Positions 8,701-12,484 of a DNA stretch of 12,484 nt are shown in pieces. The stretch spans positions 1-12,484 of the forward strand of contig CAJBKH010000304.1 in assembly GCA_903953615.1 (NCBI GenBank). The letters are read 5' to 3'. Under the pieces are notes generated by a model that saw only the letters and a program-made list of their open reading frames with translations, was not told where the DNA came from and searched no databases. Numbering within the stretch: position 1 is the first letter of the stretch; each line of letters begins with the position of its first letter. The stretch comes from an uncultured Bacteroidota bacterium (GTDB lineage: Bacteria > Bacteroidota > Bacteroidia > NS11-12g > UBA955). The translations under genes and the position numbers were made by a program.

Positions 8701-9569
8701 ATAGTTTTGCAACTTTTGGCACCTACACTGTGCGATTAATCGCCACCCACACCAACGGTTGCAAAGACACCACCCAGAACAATGTAACGGTATACGAACA
8801 GCCCAAAGCAGGGTTTAGTACAAATGATAGTGCACAATGTTTGTACCCAAATATTTTCATGTTCTTCGGAAAGAGCACCATAAGTACAGGCACTTTAAGC
8901 AGTGCATGGAATTTTGGCGACAATGGCACATCTACTTTTAGCAGTCCGCAGCATCAATATTCTGCACCAGGATTATTTAATGTTCAATTGGTTATCAGCA
9001 GCATCAATAATTGCAAGGATACAATCAGTCAATTAATGACGGTTTATGGTCGCCCGAATGCAGCGTTTACCTTCAAAGATTGGAACCAAGTGATCAGAGA
9101 ATTTACAGCTTCCAATAAAAAATACACAAAATACATCTGGCATTTTGGCGATGGCACTATTGGTGATAGTATTAAACAACGCCATACCTACGCTACAATT
9201 AAGGCTTACAAAGTGCAATTAGTGGTTGAAGACAGTAACAGTTGTTTTGATACCACCGAACAACAAATACAGTTAACAAGTCAATTAAAAACAGTATTAA
9301 TTAACAACGATAAACTTTCAATTTATCCTAACCCAAGTAGTGGCCAAATTGTATTGCATTTTGAATTAGAAAACAACGGTTACATAAAGTATAAGGTATA
9401 CGATTTGCACGGTAAGATAATTCAAAACCATCTAGAGAACAATGTAACAAGTGGAACGCACGACTTATTATTCGACTTTAATAAATTTGAGCTTGCTGCG
9501 GGCACCTACCTATTTGAGATTGAAACCAGCACAGGCAAAACCACTCAAAAGGTTATCTACACAAGATAG
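2712..9569 (+). CDS. Giant T9SS-secreted BNR/Vps10-like, GEVED, multi-PKD protein
   Basis: A 2285-residue secreted or surface protein. Residues 1-19 are a signal peptide (MKRSLLIASLFLTLQIFAQ). Residues 25-105 form a Trp/Lys-rich prefix (FKRWEWEMRQ). Residues 130-790 are BNR/Vps10-sortilin-like, with at least seven Asp-box-type motifs: TTNGGKTW, SADGGKTW, TTNSGGSW, STNGGTSF, STNGGVNF, STNAGANW and SRNRGVTW. A GEVED domain follows at about 915-1022 (YIDYNNNGTLNDAGEEVY ... SEDYG), then one PKD-like domain at 1023-1108 (WNFGSG), one Ig-like domain at about 1110-1198, and twelve PKD-like repeats at 1199-2191. The end, from residue 2202 (LSIYPNPSSGQI ... KVYDLHGKII ... GTYLFEIETSTGK), is a T9SS type A sorting domain, normally removed when cargo is attached to the surface or released. 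Sialidase catalytic residues were not recognised, so an enzyme label is not justified; adhesion or surface structure is inferred. The gene appears monocistronic, with its own promoter candidate and terminator. The frame is intact. Confidence 0.95.
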   Translation: MKRSLLIASLFLTLQIFAQAPNDTSNVQYYVAMMQNKNINFFQTVRAFNIYWQGRDSSVKGCGWKSFKRWEWEMRQIIKPDGSYPDMQTWIADYHKAMYGSAFQNNAQQGGIGGSGLGPCKTKGDWKELGPGYLPYNRTTQPSGVGRLNAVGFHPTDSNTFWVCAPAGGLWKTTNGGKTWSSNTDSLPTLGISAMVVSYRNTDTMYIGTGDRDHGDATGLGVYMSADGGKTWKSRNSGMSTITIARLIMHPVDTRILLAATANGIYRTTNSGGSWSQIVTGSFKDIVYNPLNPNTVYATKDGLFYRSTNGGTSFSQITSGLPASGMYRGAIAVTPNDTTYVYFLVCDFTKYMGTYLSTNGGVNFSVKSTTPNVMDGSSNGSGTSGQAWYDLDLACDPNNKNTLFVGGINIFKSTNAGANWTISAHWIGSGTMPSIHADQHNLEFHPITNKLYVANDGGIFYTPNLGTKWIDLSNGIGVSQLYKLGKSATTKDLLIAGFQDNGTGFFSGEEWNTVRGGDGMDCEWDHQDENYSYGALYYGNITRFYNGTHDKTVANNGVGTINETGDWVTPYTLRPDNTNIMFVGYKNIWRNTAVKGASMSWSKITNNASGSNIRELEISPANSDILYYSRYDNKFFRSYKANGTAAWVDLTTSLPATGTVSAIKCHPTDSNTVYIGLNGKFYRSRNRGVTWTDLSSGLPNNTVNSIALDTSNSKFGMYVGTYTGVWFKDTTSTFSTFNSGLPINGNVTDLDLFYDKRGKSFHRIYAATFSRGTWKSGLYDDGSKKPKTDFSLKLPKVCNDKTYTLTPDCGFNPSRFKWLITPNTYTYQAGTDSLSEVLKVKLNKPGYYNVRLASENCNGSDTLTKQNFIVSFDTIATAASCKTTTTNLGTNNGLGITSVDVNGLKNESSGAYDEGSYMDFSCKKVFFLKPGGRYFTKVSTGAFNNEYVKIYIDYNNNGTLNDAGEEVYSSYKLTNHADTIRCTTSMVKNKVLRMRVVSDFNSFSGPCTTLSYGQSEDYGVFFDAPIPKFTVSKDSACANTSIIVTDATAGIGYNYTWNFGSGATPSTGSGSGPFNVKYSTSGYKKISMTINGNLTYAKDSVVLIRITPSATVFLKKGKLTQCERDTITLAGRDTKKLATSFQWQKANANISGSTDTLLKLWNNATNASGNYRVIASNGLCKDTSANLAILINPMPKVGYTVNNLAQCLKGNKFIITDTTKLASGSYSALYTYSNGSKDTNKTHQKIFASVNSYTLKQTITTNKGCKDSVTKSLSIYPNTTVGFTTNDTDQCKNGNSFVFTNTSSLSSGTYSSAWQYGNSNTSSGTNGSQSYASNGTYNVSLITTTNNNCKDTITKKVIVFASPIAKYTYNDSDQCIRGNQFNYTNTSSIATGSMTYQWNFGDTTFSSVTSPSKKYKSITTTNVKLTVTSNNNCKDSISKQMVVYPNTAVGFNINDTDQCLKGNQFKYTNLSVSNSSFTSFWNLGNSNTSNSTNVTTTYANAGNYTVSLITTTTNNCKDTINKKIIVFAAPIAKYTYNDSDQCIRGNLFNFTNTSNISSGSMTYQWNFGDTTFSSVTSPSKKYKTETTYNVKLTATSNNNCKDSITKQMVVYPNTLVAFNINDSDQCLKGNQFKFTNLSVSASLYNSFWNLGNSNTSTSTNVTGSYAAAANYTVTLVTTTTNNCKDTASKKIIVFASPNLAFNANDTDQCLRGNQFKLTNTSNISSGSLNYVWNFGDNTSSTTISPTKIFTNYKTYSVKLKATSNNNCSDSITRKMLVFAMPIAKYFINDSSQCQPINQFTFTNNASIPTGTFTNTWYFGDGNSSTNFASATKVYANAGTYNTSLVSTSNFGCRDTFKRTVEVFNKPNIRMTVNWADNCLKTNSIFISDSTLSSKPYTTTFDLGNSQTSNLKSLYYHYTGAGTYKVLLTARIKTGCEDTMSRYVTILPNPTANFNVINNKQCERNNVIQFANNSQPTGNSYEWNYADGNTSSSQNDPHSFATFGTYTVRLIATHTNGCKDTTQNNVTVYEQPKAGFSTNDSAQCLYPNIFMFFGKSTISTGTLSSAWNFGDNGTSTFSSPQHQYSAPGLFNVQLVISSINNCKDTISQLMTVYGRPNAAFTFKDWNQVIREFTASNKKYTKYIWHFGDGTIGDSIKQRHTYATIKAYKVQLVVEDSNSCFDTTEQQIQLTSQLKTVLINNDKLSIYPNPSSGQIVLHFELENNGYIKYKVYDLHGKIIQNHLENNVTSGTHDLLFDFNKFELAAGTYLFEIETSTGKTTQKVIYTR
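6306..9284 (+). repeat. Twelve tandem PKD-like repeats inside the giant gene
   Basis: In-frame units of 82-85 residues begin at residues 1199, 1283, 1367, 1451, 1534, 1618, 1701, 1785, 1870, 1953, 2035 and 2119 (the last is about 73 residues). The typical unit reads [FY]xxND[ST]DQC-[LI][KR]GNxF-xxTN ... W-N-F-G-D ... Y-x-V-x-L-x-x-T-x-x-N-N-C-K-D-[ST] ... V-[FY]-x-x-P. Units 3, 5, 7, 8, 11 and 12 carry FGD, and unit 10 has the related YADG. Units 2, 4, 6 and 9 have YGNSNTS or LGNS-type sequences instead, and unit 1 has YTYSNGSKD. Two cysteines are conserved in units 1-11; unit 12 keeps only the second. The array is rich in Asn, Ser and Thr. Confidence 0.9.
6810..7811 (+). repeat. Two copies of a 501-bp two-domain repeat (units 3-4 and 5-6)
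   Basis: Unit pair 3-4 (6810-7310) and pair 5-6 (7311-7811) are each exactly 501 bp, made of a 252-bp canonical unit and a 249-bp variant unit. By hand alignment, units 3 and 5 share 72 of 84 residues and units 4 and 6 share 64 of 83. The DNA differs at many silent positions, for example in the codons for YNDSDQCIRGN, so this is not a fresh duplication. Confidence 0.85.
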
Positions 9570-9592
9570 CAGAAGATACTATACAATTCATT

Positions 9593-9635
9593 GAAGGGGT
9601 TTGTTAAATACTAATTTAATGAACCCTTTCTTTTT
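9593..9635 (+). terminator. Rho-independent terminator of the giant gene
   Basis: A 17-bp stem pairs 9593-9609 (GAAGGGGTTTGTTAAAT) with 9614-9630 (ATTTAATGAACCCTTTC) around the 4-nt loop ACTA. There is no mismatch and there are three G-T wobbles. Five T residues follow at 9631-9635. It begins 24 bp after the stop codon of the giant gene. The remainder of the gap to 9785 shows no gene. Confidence 0.85.
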
Positions 9636-9785
9636 GTATACCATCGTAAGATGAATTATTTATGCAACGTTATTAGACAGGCGCTGATTATAAATATCAA
9701 TGCCATTTGCACTAAAGCAGCTAAAAATCAGATTAAATTAAAGGCAAATATTAGGGGTATAACCTAATAAAAAAAGATCTTAGAC

Positions 9786-10424
9786 TTAACGCTTTTTCTT
9801 TGTTTTAAAATCGCCACGTTGCCATGCTTCAAAGAATTGTGCCCAAGCAAATGGATTCAAAATATTCATTGGTGGAATTTGGCCGCCTGCATAGTAAGAT
9901 TTTTGCATCTGACTTCTCAAAACGGCTCTGTAGGCTTCCGAAGCATCATTGTCCATTTTGTAGGCACGTTCTTTCATTGCTTCTAGTTCTAGATTATTCT
10001 TAGCACGCTCGAAGTCATCGTCAGGTATATCTTTAGTAACAAAAGCGTAATCGAATGTTGCGCGGTTGGGCATAGGCATAACCCTTGTGCCAGGGAGGTA
10101 AATCGTATCTTCTGTCATCAATTTAACAATTGAGTATTTATAACCTTTAAGCGTATCGGGTATGGTAAAATATGCTGTTTTAAATTCAACATGCGAAAAG
10201 GCAATGGTATCGCCTTTGCGCGCTACAAAAGAAAAATAACCTTCTAAACTAGAATAAGTGCCATAGGGTTTGCCAACTACTGAGATGTTTGCAAATGGTA
10301 TTACAAACAAGCTATCGGCAGACAATAACATCCCTGAGAACTGAATTAAGTTACTATCTCTGCTTGTTTGTGCATTAACACCAGAACAAATAAAAACGAA
10401 AAGGATAAACAATAATTTCTTCAT
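9786..10424 (-). CDS. Exported CarboxypepD_reg-like domain protein
   Basis: A 212-residue protein with a signal peptide at residues 1-18 (MKKLLFILFVFICSGVNA, cleaved before QTS). Residues of about 28-105 fit a carboxypeptidase regulatory-like beta-sandwich: FSGMLLSADSLFVIPFANISV, then GTYSSLEGYFSFVARKGDTI and FSHVEFKT. This pattern is common in Bacteroidota envelope proteins and at the N-termini of SusC/TonB-dependent receptors. Here it stands alone and no receptor barrel follows. The C-terminal part (residues 125-212) is helical and charged, with a Pro-rich segment (GGQIPPMNILNPFAWAQFFE) and a basic tail KTKKKR; I do not recognise it. The start ATG lies 11 bp after the stop of the chrA-like gene, so the two are very likely co-transcribed. 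A role in chromate transport cannot be inferred from this alone. Confidence 0.85.
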   Translation of the reverse strand: MKKLLFILFVFICSGVNAQTSRDSNLIQFSGMLLSADSLFVIPFANISVVGKPYGTYSSLEGYFSFVARKGDTIAFSHVEFKTAYFTIPDTLKGYKYSIVKLMTEDTIYLPGTRVMPMPNRATFDYAFVTKDIPDDDFERAKNNLELEAMKERAYKMDNDASEAYRAVLRSQMQKSYYAGGQIPPMNILNPFAWAQFFEAWQRGDFKTKKKR

Positions 10425-10435
10425 AGGCTATTATA

Positions 10436-11680
10436 TTATAACAAAACACCAGCCATAATTGTTACAGTAACAATTATAAATGCAGGTAATTTTATGTAAC
10501 GCAAATATACTACAGTAAAAATTAAAACGATTAAAGTTTCCGTTAAATTAATCACTGGCACCTTTGTATGGAAAATAAATTGTTGTAAATATGGCATTGC
10601 CATGAATACCGCTGCTGCCCACACGAGGCCAATTGCGACGGCAATAATACCATCGAGAGAACGGTAAACAATTGGATACAATTTAATTTGACTCCAAAGC
10701 GGATACACAAAAAAGATTAATAAAGTACCTGGTAAAAAAATAGCAATTGTTCCAATACCACAACCCAATAATTGACCAAATAAACCATATCCCATTTTTT
10801 TCATGGCAATACCATTTGCAAATGTGGCCATGGTAAAAGTTGGGCCAGGAACTGCCTGTAACAGGCCTAAGCCCGTATTAAACTCCTCCATAGTTAAGTA
10901 TTGTTTTTGTTTAAACTCTACAAACTCGGTCAAGATCATTGAGAACAATACATTACCACCACCAAAAACCATGGTACCCATACGGTATGTATTTTCGAAT
11001 AGTCGCACGGGTTCTGACAATTGCGGAAAATTATTTTTAGTAAAAGCGCCAAGAAGCGCTGCCGAAATTAATATTAATAGCATTAAAGATAAATTCGCCC
11101 ATCGAATATTAATGAGGGGTTTATCATTCGGAATAAAATCCTTCTTGCCATATTTTACGCTCATAAACGCACCAAACACCAAAAGAATTGGAAAAGTAAG
11201 GGGTGTGTGAAATGCTACTGAAATCAAACAAGCAACAATTGCTAAGAAAATGGCAATACCTGATTTCTTCATCAGGCCCGTCATTTTTATAGCCGCAATA
11301 ATTACAAAACCTAAAGCCATAGGCCCTATGTATCGAAAATAATGTGGATTGATATAATTCGTTGAGATTGCAAAAAAGGTCATTAATAAAGTTGCAGGCA
11401 ATATCCAAATCATCAACGTAAAAAACGCCAGTCGCGGTCCTCCCATTTTATAACCTATAGCGGTTAATGTTTGGGTGGTTGAAGGTCCTGGTAAAATTTG
11501 ACAGAGACTATTGAGCTCCATCAAATCGGTTTGGGCAATGTATTTCTTCTCCTCAACTAGCTTTTTCATGAAAAGCGGAATGTGCATTTCAGGGCCACCA
11601 ACAGCCGATAGAGAAAGGCTTAACACATCCTTTAAAAAGACAATATCTCGAACGCGTTTAAAGTCTGCTTTTACTAACAC
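10436..11680 (-). CDS. chrA: ChrA-family (CHR) transporter, two-domain form
   Basis: A 414-residue integral membrane protein. The N-terminal CHR half has GGPEMHIP at 28-35 and LCQILPGPSTTQ at 59-70, and the C-terminal half has MVFGGGNV at 237-244 and LLQAVPGPTFTM at 273-284. This duplicated GG(P/G)...PGP pattern and the length fit the long-chain CHR family, whose best-studied members export chromate. Many family members have no tested substrate, so chromate is inferred. Several hydrophobic segments follow each motif, consistent with about ten or more membrane helices. The start is GTG at 11678-11680: an in-frame TAA lies two codons upstream, and the first internal ATG (residue 32) would delete the GGP motif. 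It is the first gene of a probable operon with the CarboxypepD_reg-like gene. No chrB-like regulator is present nearby. Confidence 0.9.
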   Translation of the reverse strand: MLVKADFKRVRDIVFLKDVLSLSLSAVGGPEMHIPLFMKKLVEEKKYIAQTDLMELNSLCQILPGPSTTQTLTAIGYKMGGPRLAFFTLMIWILPATLLMTFFAISTNYINPHYFRYIGPMALGFVIIAAIKMTGLMKKSGIAIFLAIVACLISVAFHTPLTFPILLVFGAFMSVKYGKKDFIPNDKPLINIRWANLSLMLLILISAALLGAFTKNNFPQLSEPVRLFENTYRMGTMVFGGGNVLFSMILTEFVEFKQKQYLTMEEFNTGLGLLQAVPGPTFTMATFANGIAMKKMGYGLFGQLLGCGIGTIAIFLPGTLLIFFVYPLWSQIKLYPIVYRSLDGIIAVAIGLVWAAAVFMAMPYLQQFIFHTKVPVINLTETLIVLIFTVVYLRYIKLPAFIIVTVTIMAGVLL

Positions 11681-11729
11681 TTCTTAATTTATAGTGGAAA
11701 ATGTCACGAAATTGCTGAAATTTGTGCAG

Positions 11730-12287
11730 ATGTTCAAACTTTTCACCTTTTTATTTATTTCTGCAAGTATTTTAAGTGCTTGCAACGACAACCGTGTTGA
11801 CTATGAAAAGCAGGCAGAGCTACAATATTTAGACACCTTGAATGGTCGGCTTTTAGTTGTAAAAGACTTGTTAGATAAGGTAGAATTAGCCGATATCCAA
11901 GAGCGCAGTGAAGTGATAGAACACAATGTAAGTTTTTGCAATTTAAAAATGGAAGAAAAGGCCATTGAACCCGATGAAGAAATAAAACGTTTGTTTGAAG
12001 AATATAAAGCATTAGACCTTTTGTACATTAATACTGCCAAACAATATACACCAATTGTAAAACAAACAGAAGATTTATTTTTACAAGTTAAAACATTGAA
12101 AGAATCGGCCAATGACAAAGACTATGACAAGGCTGTTTTCAAGGTTTATTTCAACCAAGCAAAAAGTGAAATTTTGGCCTTGCACAAGCTCTCCCAAAAC
12201 ACCTTAAAATTGGTAGTTGAATCTGAATCGGTTTTTACCCGCAGGCAGGAAGAAGTAGAAGCACTTGCGGAAGAATTAAAAAAATAA
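11730..12287 (+). CDS. Predicted lipoprotein of unknown function
   Basis: A 185-residue protein with a clear lipoprotein signal: MFKLFTFLFISASILSAC, lipobox LSAC, lipidated Cys18. The mature chain begins CNDNRVDYEK and shows no strong K/D/E-type surface-export tag, so its side of the outer membrane is not settled. The rest is highly charged and predicted helical, with Glu/Lys/Leu-rich stretches (for example RRQEEVEALAEELKK at the C-terminus) that suggest coiled coil. I recognise no family. The start was placed at the ATG 11730-11732; the longer frame opens at a GTG at 11694 and adds 12 residues (through KLLKFVQ) in front of the signal peptide. It is divergent from chrA with 49 bp between starts and lies 42 bp upstream of uvrC on the same strand. 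Confidence 0.8.
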   Translation: MFKLFTFLFISASILSACNDNRVDYEKQAELQYLDTLNGRLLVVKDLLDKVELADIQERSEVIEHNVSFCNLKMEEKAIEPDEEIKRLFEEYKALDLLYINTAKQYTPIVKQTEDLFLQVKTLKESANDKDYDKAVFKVYFNQAKSEILALHKLSQNTLKLVVESESVFTRRQEEVEALAEELKK

Positions 12288-12310
12288 TTCTAACTTAAAT
12301 CGCATTCATT

Positions 12311-12318
12311 TAATTTTG
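12311..12318 (+). promoter_or_regulatory. Candidate -7 promoter box for uvrC
   Basis: TAATTTTG matches the Bacteroidota -7 consensus TAnnTTTG exactly, 11 bp before the uvrC ATG. The expected -33 TTTG about 20 bp upstream is poor (TTCT near 12287-12290). If used, uvrC would have a very short leader of a few nucleotides and would be transcribed at least partly apart from the lipoprotein gene. Confidence 0.35.
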
Positions 12319-12329
12319 TCAGGCTAGCC

Positions 12330-12484
12330 ATGAGCGAAAAGAACCATTTAAAAGTCCTTCTTTCTAATTTACCCGATCAACCAGGGGTCTATAAATACTT
12401 TGATGAACAAGGAATAATTATATACATTGGTAAAGCGAAAAGTTTAAAAAAAAGAGTCAATTCTTATTTTACTAAAGTACATGA
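12330..12484 (+). CDS. uvrC: Excinuclease ABC subunit C, N-terminal part, cut by window edge
   Basis: Fifty-one complete codons are visible from the ATG at 12330. They encode the UvrC N-terminus: LPDQPGVYKYFDEQG, then IIYIGKAKSLKKRVNSYF. This is the GIY-YIG nuclease domain, with GVY at 19-21, YIG at 32-34 and the conserved basic segment KSLKKR ending in Arg42. UvrC makes the dual incisions around bulky DNA lesions, working in the cytoplasm with UvrA and UvrB in nucleotide excision repair. The rest of the gene lies beyond the window. A stand-alone GIY-YIG nuclease is possible in principle, but the LPDQPGVYKY lead-in is characteristic of UvrC. Confidence 0.95.
   Translation, partial: MSEKNHLKVLLSNLPDQPGVYKYFDEQGIIIYIGKAKSLKKRVNSYFTKVH

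Noticed and set aside
8228..8929. Several 60-70 codon ORFs on both strands within the repeat array
   Set aside because: They overlap the uninterrupted giant reading frame and have no signal or domain of their own.
6306..9065. Regularly spaced similar sequences suggesting a CRISPR or DNA-level satellite
   Set aside because: The spacing is 246-255 bp, always in frame, and the similarity is at protein level. These are PKD-like domains in one ORF.
9749..9769. A 7-bp stem TATTAGG/CCTAATA near the end of the minus-strand operon
   Set aside because: On the minus strand the T-run comes before the hairpin, not after it, and only a short T-rich stretch follows. It is too weak to call a terminator.
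10803..11210. A 135-codon plus-strand ORF
   Set aside because: It is fully antisense to the chrA-like gene, whose motifs are clear; the product looks like a shadow translation.

Overview
The window looks like chromosomal DNA from an AT-rich member of the Bacteroidota. The evidence is a giant secreted protein ending in a type IX secretion system (T9SS) type A sorting domain, a GEVED domain with many PKD-like repeats, a CarboxypepD_reg-like protein, a DUF3352 protein, a family-typical murein L,D-transpeptidase (YkuD_2 type), TAnnTTTG-like promoter boxes and no obvious Shine-Dalgarno sequences. Nothing in the sequence fixes the genus. I see no mobile element, tRNA, rRNA, CRISPR array or phage gene.

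Layout. Positions 1-2381 hold two minus-strand genes for exported or membrane-anchored cell-envelope proteins: a DUF3352-type protein cut by the left edge, and upstream of it an L,D-transpeptidase-like protein. A short degenerate 8-bp tandem repeat lies between them. Positions 2382-2711 are a divergent intergenic region with a dyad and a plausible Bacteroidota promoter. The plus-strand gene at 2712-9569 dominates the window. It encodes 2285 residues: signal peptide, BNR/Vps10-like propeller region, GEVED domain, one PKD-like and one Ig-like domain, twelve tandem PKD-like repeats of about 84 residues, and the T9SS tail. A strong hairpin terminator follows it (9593-9635).

Positions 9786-11680 form a minus-strand pair that is probably one operon: a ChrA-family two-domain transporter, then, 11 bp downstream, a small exported CarboxypepD_reg-like protein. 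Divergent from chrA by 49 bp is a plus-strand lipoprotein gene (11730-12287). It is followed by the start of uvrC, which runs off the right edge.

The genes do not form one recognisable pathway. The common theme is the cell envelope and surface, plus one DNA-repair housekeeping gene. I did not find a clear novel system. The part most worth a second look is the repeat array of the giant protein: alternating canonical and variant PKD units, a 501-bp two-unit period, a conserved cysteine pair in units 1-11, and an Asp-Ser/Thr motif at the same place in every unit.
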